This document shows positions 44,471 through 52,724 of a DNA stretch of 64,000 nucleotides, one piece after another. Where the stretch lies: NCBI RefSeq assembly GCF_037414475.1, contig NZ_CP147913.1:5330001-5394000 (forward strand), in the 5' to 3' direction. This stretch comes from Myxococcus stipitatus (GTDB lineage: Bacteria; Myxococcota; Myxococcia; Myxococcales; Myxococcaceae). A model generated the notes under the pieces. It searched no databases. It was not told the DNA's origin and saw nothing but the letters and a program-made list of their open reading frames with translations. Made by a program: the position numbers and the translations under genes. Every line of letters begins with the position of its first letter. Position 1 is the first letter of the stretch.

Positions 44471-44899
44471 GTGGGGTTTCCTTTCATGTGCTGGAGGCGA
44501 GGCGGGGCACCCGAGGGCTGCCCACCGCCGGCTCCAACGAGGCGTTTCAAGGGGTTGTGGTAATTGAGTTGCAATAATGGAGCAGGGTGTTTCCAGGATG
44601 AGCCGGCTCACGTGTGGAGGGACTCCACGCGTGGGGTGTGGCTCAGGGGTGAGGAGGCCGTGGAGCGCGCACGGGTCTTCCCTCGGGAGGACGCGAGCGG
44701 CGTTCCGGGGCGTCTCGCCACCAGCGCAGGTGGAGGCCGCCACGACACACGCGTGCCGCCGGGCGTGGAGGTTCCATCGCATGCGGGAGGGCCCCATGCG
44801 GATTCAGGAAGAGGAGGTGGCTGGAGTGCATGAGGCGATGCCTTGCCGGGCGCGGGCCCGGTTTCGCGTCAGGCGCCCACGCGGGAGGAGCGGTGAGGC
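44471..44899. other. 429-base intergenic region, no gene seen
   Basis: It lies between two HACxHA lipoprotein genes. It is GC-rich except for a short AT-rich patch near 44555-44580 that carries the element shared with the upstream region of the next gene. The open frame from 44577 on the plus strand has no coding character and overlaps the lipoprotein gene. Confidence 0.6.
44560..44573 (-). promoter_or_regulatory. 14-base shared upstream element, copy 1
   Basis: The plus-strand reading is GTAATTGAGTTGCA. It matches 12 of 14 bases of the element at 45622-45635, in the same orientation, and lies 90 bases before the start codon of the lipoprotein at 44470. It sits in an AT-rich patch, as promoters do here. 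Confidence 0.5.
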
Positions 44900-45502
44900 T
44901 CAGCCCGCGTGGGGATGGTGGGCCGCCTCTTCGATGAGGAGCGAGAAGGACGCGTTGCGGGACAGGAGCGCGTGGAACTCGAGGTGGTATTCGGTGTCCG
45001 CCGTAAGGTCCGCGATGATGGCGGCCTTCAACGCACCACACACATTCGCCGGCACCTGGTAGCGGCACTCCCGTGACACCTCGGCGCCCGTCGCCGCGTC
45101 GTAGATGCGCAGCCCCCGCTCTCGCGACAGCATGAAGGCGAACTCCCCCGAGGCATCGGGGAGGAACGAGACGCGGCCCGCCCAGCCCCAGGACTGGGGG
45201 TTGGAGGGGAGGGTGATGTTGTACGTGGTGTGAGGCGCGCTGACGTCCACCAGCACGGGCGCACCCAACGCGGAGGCGGTGACGGGCTGGAAGGGGCCGT
45301 GCTCCGCGTGCACGCAGGCGTGCTCGACGACCTCGGCCAGCTCGGGGGACGCCGGGCACGCGGGCAGCAGCGCGGCCTCGGAGGCGGAGACCTCCGACTC
45401 CACGGACTCCAGCTCCTCGTCGGTGGGGGCGCCGCAGCCGGTGAGCACCAACACCACGCCACTGACGAACAGGGACCTTCGTAACGATGGACAGGACAGC
45501 AT
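44900..45502 (-). CDS. lipoprotein with HACxHA domain only
   Basis: A 200-residue lipoprotein (lipobox LVLTGC, followed by an acidic linker ELESVESEVSASE). Residues about 57-195 are the shared domain without extension: EHACVHAEHGPF, VTASALGA, VSAPHTTYNITLP, WAGRVSFLPDAS, AGAEVSRECRY-like strands and a further Cys in ANVCGAL, then LTADTEYHLEFHALL. It may be the founder form of the family, to which the other two genes add an Ig-like domain or a metal motif. Its promoter region is AT-rich (45601-45640). Confidence 0.8.
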   Translation of the reverse strand: MLSCPSLRRSLFVSGVVLVLTGCGAPTDEELESVESEVSASEAALLPACPASPELAEVVEHACVHAEHGPFQPVTASALGAPVLVDVSAPHTTYNITLPSNPQSWGWAGRVSFLPDASGEFAFMLSRERGLRIYDAATGAEVSRECRYQVPANVCGALKAAIIADLTADTEYHLEFHALLSRNASFSLLIEEAAHHPHAG

Positions 45503-45808
45503 GAGGGATTGCTCCGGGTGAGAGACCGCGGAAGTGCGGTGACGGCAGGGGGGGTGGACTTCAGCTTCGTGGCATCGCCGGTGGCCGGGATGCGCCCGCA
45601 ATATGCAATTGATATCTAAAAGTAATCAAGTTGCATTTAGTGGGCGCGCGGACGCCAGGCCAGGCATGGCGCGGGGCTCACGGGGCGGTGCGGGGTGGAT
45701 TTGAGCGGCAGAGGGAGCAGGTCCCTCGCGAGGTCATCGCGGAGTCCAGCTCGACCGATGCGGCGGGCGAAGCGCGGGGCGGCGGTGAGCGCCGCCCCAG
45801 GGGAAGGT
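45503..45808. other. 306-base promoter region of the lipoprotein gene
   Basis: Between the MarR gene stop and the HACxHA lipoprotein start. The only marked feature is the AT-rich inverted repeat near 45604-45635; the rest is GC-rich and shows no coding signal. Confidence 0.6.
45604..45635 (-). promoter_or_regulatory. AT-rich inverted repeat with 14-base shared element, copy 2
   Basis: Arms TGCAATTGAT (45604-45613) and ATCAAGTTGCA (45625-45635) pair with one bulge. The right arm is part of GTAATCAAGTTGCA, shared with copy 1. On the minus strand TTGATT and CATATT lie 18 bases apart and could be a weak -35/-10 pair, so a regulator bound here would cover the promoter. Confidence 0.55.
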
Positions 45809-46378
45809 TCAGGCCGCGTTGGCGGTGACGCCCACGTCCTCGACGGCGGTGAGCCGGGGGTGGTGGGCGGCGCGGGCGGTGTCGGCGTCGGACTCCTCGG
45901 CGGCCATCTCCTCCGCGCGGTTCCAGCAGCCCAGCGCCTCCACCCAACCTTCCAGGAGGTCAATCAAGGCGCTGCGCTGCTCGCCGCCCAGAGGCATCAG
46001 GAGCCGCGCCATGCGCTCCTGCACCACCGAGTCCGCGCTCTCCGCCAGGGCGCGTCCCTGCTCCGTGAGCCGCACGCGAACCCTGCGGCGATCATGCCGA
46101 ACCGAGCGCTCACGCTGGACGAGCTTGGCGTCCTCCAGCCGGTCCAACAGCCGGCTCAGCCGGGGCAGGGCAATGCCTCCCAGGCGGTCGGCGAGGACAT
46201 TGACGGGCAGGAGGCTCTCCGCCTTGAGCCACCAGATGGCCTGTACTTCCATGGGGTCCAGCTCGTGGTGGGGCAGAGAACCTATCGGGCTGGAGAGAGC
46301 GCCGCATCGCGCGACGTCGATGATGAGATTCCGCAACCGCGCCACCTGCACCCGCACTTCCACCGAAAGCTCGGACAT
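45809..46378 (-). CDS. MarR family transcriptional regulator
   Basis: A 189-residue winged-helix regulator: DPMEVQAIWWLKAESLLPVN, VLADRLGGIALPRLSRLLDR, LVQRERSVRHDRRRVRVRLT and a C-terminal dimer helix (MARLLMPLGGEQRSALIDLL). The end has an Ala/Glu/Asp-rich tail. ATG 46378 follows GGAGG; the longer frame to 46462 adds unconserved residues. It lies upstream of the three HACxHA lipoprotein genes on the same strand and could regulate them, which would be consistent with a palindromic site at 45604-45635. That link is inference. Confidence 0.87.
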   Translation of the reverse strand: MSELSVEVRVQVARLRNLIIDVARCGALSSPIGSLPHHELDPMEVQAIWWLKAESLLPVNVLADRLGGIALPRLSRLLDRLEDAKLVQRERSVRHDRRRVRVRLTEQGRALAESADSVVQERMARLLMPLGGEQRSALIDLLEGWVEALGCWNRAEEMAAEESDADTARAAHHPRLTAVEDVGVTANAA

Positions 46379-46536
46379 CTTCGTGCCTCCGTCTCCCGGA
46401 CGACGCGTCCCGCCAGTCTGTGGGACATGCGGAACGGCCGCCCGCCATGGCCGGGGACTCACACCCCTGCTTGGAAACGGGAACGCGCCGGCGAAGAATC
46501 CATATCGGTCGCGTGACGCGTTTTTCGGCGCCGGCG

Positions 46537-47166
46537 TCAGCCGGTCTGCTGGTGGCGCTGGGCCCGGGCCTTGGCGTGGGCCTTGTCGAAGCCCTCGTAG
46601 AAGCGGACCGCCTGCTCACCCACCCGCTGGATGTGCTGGTTGTTGAAGTAGGCGGTGATGGGGGCGGCCACCAGCGGCATGGCCCTCCCCAGCGTGTGAA
46701 GGCCGCCCTTCTCCAGCAGCATCGCCGCCAGCTTGCCCAACACCTTCGGGCTGGAGCGCTGCACCGGCCCCAGGCCGTTGGCGTAACCGAACAGGTCCAG
46801 CATCTCGCCCCGGGCGCGCTCGCTCTTGAGGTTCACCTTGTAGAGCGTGGCCACGTCCGTCAGCAGGATGATTTGCAGGTAGGCCATGAACAGCAGGTCC
46901 GCGGGCAGGGCCACCAACCCGAAGACACCGCTGACGCCGCCCACCATGCTGGCCAGGTTCTTCTTCTCGTCCACCAGGCGCTGGGCCAGCTCCCGGACCT
47001 CCGCCCGGGGGTAGCGCTTCTCCAGCTCCGCCACCCGCACCCGGGCGCGTTTGGTCTCCTGGAGGACGATATCCGACAGCCGCGCGGAGCCCAGCTTCTT
47101 GAGCTCCGCCGGGGTCAGCTTCTTCATGAAAGCCAGGCGCTCGGCCACGCTGTCGTAGAAGGCCAT
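46537..47166 (-). CDS. EcsC family protein
   Basis: A 209-residue protein of the EcsC family. It has a helical N-terminus (SDIVLQETKRARVRVAELEK), a hydrophobic Gly-rich centre (ASMVGGVSGVFGLVALPADL, FMAYLQIILLTDVATLYKVN) and the later PLVAAPITAYFNNQHIQRVG motif typical of EcsC. EcsC proteins are associated with membranes and in Bacillus lie near an ABC exporter; the mechanism is unknown. ATG 47166 is a good start. Confidence 0.85.
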   Translation of the reverse strand: MAFYDSVAERLAFMKKLTPAELKKLGSARLSDIVLQETKRARVRVAELEKRYPRAEVRELAQRLVDEKKNLASMVGGVSGVFGLVALPADLLFMAYLQIILLTDVATLYKVNLKSERARGEMLDLFGYANGLGPVQRSSPKVLGKLAAMLLEKGGLHTLGRAMPLVAAPITAYFNNQHIQRVGEQAVRFYEGFDKAHAKARAQRHQQTG

Positions 47167-47190
47167 CCAGTCACTCCTGTGGGCTGTCGT

Positions 47191-47634
47191 CTAATAACCC
47201 CGCTCGGCGAGGTAGAGGTCCACCAGCGCCCCTTCTTCATACCAGGCGTGGCGCATCTCCACGTTGAACCAGCGCGAGTCGGGCTTGGCCCCTCGCACCT
47301 CGAGCTTCACCTGGTTGGGGGACGTGTCGATGACGGCCGCGCGGGCCTTGCAAGCGAAGCCCGGCTCCTCGCCGTACCCCCCTTCGAGGCACACCTCGTC
47401 GCCCACGGACAGGCGGCGGGTGTACTCGGTGGCCAGGTAGAGCGCCTCGTCGCAGTTGGCGCGGACCGAGGACTTCCCATGGCCCACGCAGCGGCTCTTG
47501 GACGGGGCCCGGATGACGGGAATGACCCCGTAGAGCGGGTCCTCATCGTTGGGGTTGGGCCGGAAAGAGCCCACCCCTGAACAGCCAGAGAGCCCCAGCG
47601 CGAGCACGCTGGCTCCCACCCACATCCGCCTCAT
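47191..47634 (-). CDS. small lipoprotein, unknown function
   Basis: A 147-residue lipoprotein (lipobox LGLSGC). The mature part has four Cys (SRCVGHG, ANCDEAL, EVCLEGG, FACKARA), so two disulfides are likely in the periplasm, and a central segment YLATEYTRRLSVGDEVCLEG. The end (RWFNVEMRHAWYEEGALVDL) is mixed. I recognise no family. ATG 47634 begins the signal peptide; a longer frame to 47691 does not. It is 24 bases upstream of the EcsC gene and may share its transcript. Confidence 0.75.
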   Translation of the reverse strand: MRRMWVGASVLALGLSGCSGVGSFRPNPNDEDPLYGVIPVIRAPSKSRCVGHGKSSVRANCDEALYLATEYTRRLSVGDEVCLEGGYGEEPGFACKARAAVIDTSPNQVKLEVRGAKPDSRWFNVEMRHAWYEEGALVDLYLAERGY

Positions 47635-47736
47635 CGTGGTGATGCCTCCGGGGCCCATGGGCCCCCGGTAAAGGAGGGCCGAGCATGGCAAAAGGCTCGC
47701 GGAGGGAAAAGCCGCCGGAAAAGGCGAGCAAACGTC

Positions 47737-48129
47737 TCACGCGCTTCGTCGCGCGGGTCCCGGAATCTCTTCTGTGCGCCCGGGGACGATGCGGTTCTTG
47801 CCATCGACGAAGACCACCGTGGGCTTCCAGTCGCGGACCTTGGACTCCTCCACCTCGGTGAAGGTGGCGAGGATGACCAGGTCGCCGGGCTGGTTGAGGT
47901 GCGCGGCGGCGCCGTTGATGCAGATGACACCGCTGCCGGGCTCACCCTCCAGGGCATACGTCTCCAGCCGAGTCCCCCGGGTGACGTTCCAGACGGCCAC
48001 CTTCTCATACGGAACGATGTCCGCGGCGTGGAGCAGGTCGCGGTCGATGGTGACCGAACCTTCGTAATCCAGGTCGGCCTGCGTCACCGTCGCGCGGTGA
48101 ATCTTGGACTTGAAGAGGATGCGGCTCAT
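47737..48129 (-). CDS. panD: aspartate 1-decarboxylase
   Basis: A 130-residue pyruvoyl enzyme that makes beta-alanine for pantothenate. The N-terminus ([20 protein letters not shown]) leads into the self-cleavage site Gly24-Ser25 in [12 protein letters not shown], where Ser25 becomes the pyruvoyl group. The substrate Arg region ([15 protein letters not shown]) and [17 protein letters not shown], with its conserved Asn and Gly residues, follow. The length is normal. No other pantothenate gene adjoins it. Confidence 0.95.
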   Translation of the reverse strand: MSRILFKSKIHRATVTQADLDYEGSVTIDRDLLHAADIVPYEKVAVWNVTRGTRLETYALEGEPGSGVICINGAAAHLNQPGDLVILATFTEVEESKVRDWKPTVVFVDGKNRIVPGRTEEIPGPARRSA

Positions 48130-48223
48130 GGCGTGGGTCCCGAAAGGCGCCCAACCGTAACGGCTAGGGCGCCCTGGAACAACCGGGAGGTTGACTTCCG
48201 CTCGCCTGGCGCCCGGACAGCCG

Positions 48224-49066
48224 TCATTTCACGATGTTGACGAGCTGGTTGAGGTTGAGGGGCACGGACTGGGCGTCCGAGGTCAGGCGTCCATCCAGGC
48301 TCAGCTTGGCGTTGCCACCCGAGCGCAGGGCCATGGCGGCGGAGGCGGCGCGGGCGAAGTGGATGGTGAGCGGCAGCGACACCTGCCTGGTTCCACTGCC
48401 CTCGAGCGTGCCCAGGTTTCCGGTGGACAGGGTGCCCACATCCGCCCCGGCGACCTTGAGCGCGCCGGTGATGCCGGCGACGGGGAGCGGGAAGCTGTTG
48501 CGGTTGGTGATGGCCAGGGGGAACTCCACCGTGGCGCTGGTGAGGTTGATGCTGGTGATGCGCGGCGGCTGGAAGCTCACCTGGGGAATCTTGGGGACGT
48601 CGAAGGTGCCTTCCTTCTGGAGGGGGAAGGACAACACGCCGATGGGGGTCTGCACGCCCACGCTGCCCTGGGCCTTGTAGGCGGCGCGGTCCTTGTTGAG
48701 GAAGGTCTCCACGACGGGGACGATGTCCGCGAACTTCACGTTGGCGGGGAAGACGAGCTCGCTCTTGCCGTTGGCCTTGAGGTCCAGGCCCTTGCGCGGC
48801 TTGCCGGCCACCACCTGCTTGCCCTCGACGAAGAAGGAGTAGTCGACCGACGCCAGCTCCAGGCCGAAGCCGTTGGGGTTGTTGACCTCGTAGACCAGGT
48901 CGACGGTGGCGTCGGAGAGCGAGGCGCTGGAGAGCCGGGCCGTCTTGAAGGTGAGGGTGGGCTTCTTGAAGGCGCTCTTCAGGAAGCCCTGTAGGGCGGC
49001 GCAACCACTGAGCGTGGTGAAGCTGAGGGCAACCAGGACGAGGACGGCGCGTTTCATCGTGGGCAT
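48224..49066 (-). CDS. LEA type 2 family lipoprotein
   Basis: A 280-residue lipoprotein (lipobox LSGC, Cys near residue 22) with two LEA2/WHy-type beta-sandwich domains. The first (about 40-165) has the mark [20 protein letters not shown], and the second (about 170-280) has [20 protein letters not shown]. These Asn-Pro/Asn-Asn-rich repeats are typical of desiccation-related or envelope LEA14-like proteins in delta-proteobacteria. Function is unknown. ATG 49066 and ATG 49057 are both possible starts. Confidence 0.87.
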   Translation of the reverse strand: MPTMKRAVLVLVALSFTTLSGCAALQGFLKSAFKKPTLTFKTARLSSASLSDATVDLVYEVNNPNGFGLELASVDYSFFVEGKQVVAGKPRKGLDLKANGKSELVFPANVKFADIVPVVETFLNKDRAAYKAQGSVGVQTPIGVLSFPLQKEGTFDVPKIPQVSFQPPRITSINLTSATVEFPLAITNRNSFPLPVAGITGALKVAGADVGTLSTGNLGTLEGSGTRQVSLPLTIHFARAASAAMALRSGGNAKLSLDGRLTSDAQSVPLNLNQLVNIVK

Positions 49067-49212
49067 GGGCGTATCACCAGACGGCCCTTCCCGCGTGGGA
49101 TTCACACCCGCGCGTTCCGGGGGAGCCTTGGCCGCAAGGTGTACCGCGAAGCGCGAGCAGGTGCGCTGGCAATCAGTCTTCCAGTGTCGCGTTCTATAGT
49201 CGGGGGACACAC

Positions 49213-50712
49213 ATGACGAGTCCGCTATCCAGAGGAGGGGTCCACATCACCCGTGGGGTTCGACACGGTGGGATGTTTGGACTCATGGCGGTGGTGCTGA
49301 TGTCCTGCTCCCAGGGAGGCGCCGGTTCCCGGGGGCGCACCTTGGAGCTGAAGCCCTGCCGGTTGGAGGGGGTGGCGACGCAGGCCCTGTGTGGCACGCA
49401 TGAGGTCTTCGAGGACCGCGCGGCCCGGACGGGGCGCAAGCTGTCGCTGCGGGTGGCGGTGGTGCCGGCGCTGGCGGCCCAGCCCCAGCCAGACCCGCTG
49501 GTGTTCCTGGTGGGAGGCCCCGGGCAGGCGGCCACCGAGGCGGGGATGATGCTGGCTGGAGTGGAGCGCATCCGCCGCCAGCGCGACATCGTGCTGGTGG
49601 ACTTGCGGGGCACCGGAGAGGCCAGCCGGCTCAAGTGCGAGCCCCCCGAGGATGAGGGGCTGGCGGCACGCTTCGACGAAGAGGCCGGGAAGCGGCAACT
49701 GCGCGAGTGCCGCGAGCGCTGGGACGCGGACGTGCGTCAGTACACCACGCCCATCGCCATGGCGGACCTGGACGAGGTGCGCGCGGCGCTGGGCTACGAG
49801 AAGGTCAATCTCTGGGGCGTCTCCTACGGCACGCGCGCGGCGCTGGTGTACATGCGCCAGTTCCCCGAGCGCGTGCGCACCGCCATCCTCGATGGCGTGG
49901 CGCCCATGGGGCTGTATCTCCCGCTGTTCACGTCGCGCGATGCGCAGCGCTCGCTGGACATGCTGCTGGCTCATTGCGAGCAGGACGCGGTCTGCGAGAA
50001 GAACTTCCCCGCGCTGCGCTCGCGCACGGAGGCGCTGCTGGCGAAGCTCGCGGAGGCGCCCGCGCGCGTGAAGGTGGCGCACCCTCGCACGGGTGCGTTG
50101 GAGGACATCGTCGTCACGCGCAACGTCTTGCTGGGGGGCGTGTTCCAGCAGCTCTACAGCGCCGAGGCCTCGTCGCTGGTGCCGTTGATGTTGGACCGGG
50201 TGACGCGGGATGACTGGGCGCCCTTCGTCGCGTTGAGCCTGGGAGCAGAGGGCATGGGGAAGTCAGTGAGCCAGGGGTTCTTCTACTCCATCGTCTGCGC
50301 GGAGGACGCGCCCTTCTTCGACAAGGCGATGGTGGAGCGCGAGGGGAAGGGCACCTGGTTCGGCTCCGCCACGGGGCTGGAGACACTGTCTATCTGCGAG
50401 ACGTGGCCCCGCGCGACGCTGCCCGCGGACTACCGCGAGCCGGTGGTATCGGACGTGCCCACGCTGCTGCTCTCGGGAGAGCTGGACCCGGTGACGCCGC
50501 CCTCATGGGGAGAGGAGGCGATGCGCACGCTGAAGAACAGCCTGCACGTGGTGTCGCCGGGCGTGAGCCACAACACCGTGGGCGTCGCCTGCGTGCGTTC
50601 GCTGATGGCGGACGTGGTGGCGCAAGGCAGCGTGGCGGGCTTGAAGCCGGCGTGTGGCGGCAAGGTGTCCCGGCCCCCGCTGTTCACTTCCTTCGCGGGC
50701 TCCGTGCCCTGA
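49213..50712 (+). CDS. alpha/beta hydrolase, S33 peptidase type, lipoprotein
   Basis: A 499-residue protein of the tripeptidyl aminopeptidase/prolyl aminopeptidase (S33) kind. It has a lipoprotein signal ending in LMSC, oxyanion segment LVFLVGGPGQAATEAG, DLRGTGEAS, nucleophile elbow WGVSYGTRAA, Asp in SGELDPVTPP and His in SPGVSHNTVG. The C-terminal TAP-like extension is present. It may trim peptides in the envelope. ATG 49273 (MFGLMAVVLMSC) puts the signal peptide first and may be the true start. It is followed after 13 bases by an ABC ATPase gene. Confidence 0.88.
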   Translation: MTSPLSRGGVHITRGVRHGGMFGLMAVVLMSCSQGGAGSRGRTLELKPCRLEGVATQALCGTHEVFEDRAARTGRKLSLRVAVVPALAAQPQPDPLVFLVGGPGQAATEAGMMLAGVERIRRQRDIVLVDLRGTGEASRLKCEPPEDEGLAARFDEEAGKRQLRECRERWDADVRQYTTPIAMADLDEVRAALGYEKVNLWGVSYGTRAALVYMRQFPERVRTAILDGVAPMGLYLPLFTSRDAQRSLDMLLAHCEQDAVCEKNFPALRSRTEALLAKLAEAPARVKVAHPRTGALEDIVVTRNVLLGGVFQQLYSAEASSLVPLMLDRVTRDDWAPFVALSLGAEGMGKSVSQGFFYSIVCAEDAPFFDKAMVEREGKGTWFGSATGLETLSICETWPRATLPADYREPVVSDVPTLLLSGELDPVTPPSWGEEAMRTLKNSLHVVSPGVSHNTVGVACVRSLMADVVAQGSVAGLKPACGGKVSRPPLFTSFAGSVP

Positions 50713-50725
50713 CCTGGAGGACGCG

Positions 50726-51460
50726 ATGATTCGAGCGACGAACCTGCACAAGCGCTTTGGCAAGGTGACGGCCGTGGAGGATGTGTCCTTCACCGCCGAG
50801 GACGGAATGATTACGGGCCTCTTGGGCCCCAACGGCGCGGGCAAGACGACGACGCTGCGCATGCTCTACACGCTGGTGCGTCCGGATGGCGGCTCGGCGA
50901 CGGTGGACGGCGTGGACGTGGTGACTCGCCCCGAGGAGGCCCGGCGGGTGTTGGGTGTGCTGCCGGATGCGCGCGGCTTGTATCCCCGGCTCACGGCCCG
51001 CGAGCACGCGCGCTACTACGGCGAGCTGCATGGGCTGTCCGGCGCGACGCTCGACAAGCGCGTGGACCAGCTGGTGGACCTGCTGGACATGAAGGACATC
51101 GCGGAGCGGCGCGTGGAGGGCTTCAGCCAGGGGGAGCGGGTGAAGGTGGCGCTGGCGCGGGCGCTGGTGCATGGGCCTCGCAACGTGCTCCTGGACGAGC
51201 CCACCAACGGGCTGGATGTGATGAGCACCCGCGCGGTGCGCACGTTGTTGCGGCGGCTGCGGGACGAGGGCTGCTGCGTCGTCTTCTCCAGCCACGTCAT
51301 GCAGGAGGTGGCGGCGCTGTGTGAGCGAATCGTCGTGGTGGCGCGCGGGCGGGTGGTGGCGGATGGGACGCCGGACGCGCTGCGTGCGAGCACCGGCAAG
51401 GACAATCTGGAAGAAGCCTTCGTCGCGACCATCGGCAGTGAGCAGGGGTTGACGTCATGA
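50726..51460 (+). CDS. natA: ABC transporter ATPase, NatA type
   Basis: A 244-residue ABC ATPase: Walker A GPNGAGKTTT, signature FSQGERVKVALARALVH, Walker B NVLLDEPTNGLD, His switch VFSSHVMQEV. The pattern is that of NatA/CcmA-type exporters, here paired with a NatB-type permease that starts in its last bases (ATGA overlap at 51457). NatAB exports Na+ in Bacillus, but many homologues move other substrates. ATG 50726 follows CTGGAGGACG. Confidence 0.92.
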   Translation: MIRATNLHKRFGKVTAVEDVSFTAEDGMITGLLGPNGAGKTTTLRMLYTLVRPDGGSATVDGVDVVTRPEEARRVLGVLPDARGLYPRLTAREHARYYGELHGLSGATLDKRVDQLVDLLDMKDIAERRVEGFSQGERVKVALARALVHGPRNVLLDEPTNGLDVMSTRAVRTLLRRLRDEGCCVVFSSHVMQEVAALCERIVVVARGRVVADGTPDALRASTGKDNLEEAFVATIGSEQGLTS

Positions 51461-52629
51461 GACGCCAGGTCGGTACGGTCTTTCGCAAGGAGATGCGGGA
51501 CCATCTGCGGGACAGGCGGTCGCTGCTCACCGTCTTGATGCTTCCGGTGTTGGGGCCGGTGATGGCGCTCCTGACGTTGCAGATGGTGGCCACCCTGATG
51601 CGCAAGGACCAGCCGGTGGAGCTGGCCGTGGTGGGGCGTGAGCATGCCCCCAGCTTGATGGCCTTCCTGGAGCGGCAGGGCGCGATACTGAAGGAGGCCC
51701 CGCCGGACTACGAAGCGCGCATCCGCGACGGCGCGCTCGAAGTGGCGCTGGTGGTGCCGGAGGACTACGGCAAGGACTTCTCCAAGGGCCGCACGGCGGA
51801 GGTGCGCCTGGTGGCGGACAGCTCGAGGCGCTCGGCCATGATGCCGGTGCAGCGGGCCCGGCGGCTCTTGGAGGCGTATTCGGGACAGGTGGGCAGCCAC
51901 CGCCTGCTCGCGCGAGGGGTCTCTCCGGAGCTCGCCATGGCCGTGCGCGTGGCGGACGCGGACCTGGCCACACCCGCTCAGAGCGCCGCGCAGTGGCTCA
52001 ACATGGTGCCGCTCTTCCTGGTGATGGTCACCTTCGCGGGGGGCCTCCAACTGGCGAGTGATACGCTGGCGGGTGAGCGCGAGCGCGGCTCGCTGGAGCC
52101 CTTGTTGCTCAACCCCGCCCCTCGGGGCGTGGTGGTGCTGGGCAAGTGGGCGGCCACCGTCCTCATGTCCGCGCTGGCGACGCTGGTGACCATGCTGGGC
52201 TTCGTCCTGGTGCTGAAGCGCGCGCCGCTGGAGGACCTGGGCGTGACGGTCCACCCCGATGCCTCCTTCATCGGGATGATGCTCCTCACCGTGCTCCCGC
52301 TGACCCTGGCGGCCTCCGCCGCCCAGATGTGGGTGTCCACCTATGCCCGCTCCTTCAAGGAGGCTCAGCTGTATCTGAACCTGCTCATGATTGTTCCCAT
52401 GGCGCCAGGGGTCATGCTGTCCATGATGCCGATGAAGTCGGAGCTCTGGATGTTCGCGGTGCCGGTGCTGGGGCAGGAGTTGCTGGCGTTCGAGGTGCTG
52501 CGTGGAGAGATGCTCAAGCCGCTGCCCTTCCTCCTCGCCACGGGCTCCAGCGTCGTGGTGGCGCTGATTGCCTTGCGCGCCATCACCCGGCTGCTCGGCG
52601 ACGAGCGCATCGTCTTCGGCCGGAGCTGA
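51457..52629 (+). CDS. natB: ABC-2 type transporter permease, NatB type
   Basis: A 390-residue permease. One N-terminal helix (SLLTVLMLPVLGPVMALLTL) is followed by an extracytoplasmic domain (about 45-185) and then about five helices (FLVMVTFAGGLQLASDTLAG, ERERGSLEPLLLNPAPRG, and near the end AMAPGVMLSMMPMK-like turns). This is the NatB/ABC-2 plan, with ERGSLEPLL as a family mark. It is translationally coupled to natA by a four-base overlap. A hairpin at 52650-52673 follows. Confidence 0.9.
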   Translation: MRRQVGTVFRKEMRDHLRDRRSLLTVLMLPVLGPVMALLTLQMVATLMRKDQPVELAVVGREHAPSLMAFLERQGAILKEAPPDYEARIRDGALEVALVVPEDYGKDFSKGRTAEVRLVADSSRRSAMMPVQRARRLLEAYSGQVGSHRLLARGVSPELAMAVRVADADLATPAQSAAQWLNMVPLFLVMVTFAGGLQLASDTLAGERERGSLEPLLLNPAPRGVVVLGKWAATVLMSALATLVTMLGFVLVLKRAPLEDLGVTVHPDASFIGMMLLTVLPLTLAASAAQMWVSTYARSFKEAQLYLNLLMIVPMAPGVMLSMMPMKSELWMFAVPVLGQELLAFEVLRGEMLKPLPFLLATGSSVVVALIALRAITRLLGDERIVFGRS

Positions 52630-52649
52630 GGGCCGGACCCACAGTGTCT

Positions 52650-52673
52650 CCGAGGTGTCGGTTGACGCCTCGG
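52650..52673 (+). terminator. hairpin after natB
   Basis: A 10-bp stem CCGAGGTGTC/GACGCCTCGG with one G-T pair and a 4-base loop, 20 bases after the natB stop. It has no T run. Confidence 0.5.
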
Positions 52674-52724
52674 GTCCTCCGGCGTGGATGACAATGGCCT
52701 CGGGTTGGCTTCCAATGGGAGGGG

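Noticed and set aside
44577..45062. A 161-codon plus-strand frame between lipoprotein genes
   Set aside because: It overlaps the lipoprotein gene on the other strand, has no family signal and is rich in Arg and Ala as shadow frames are.
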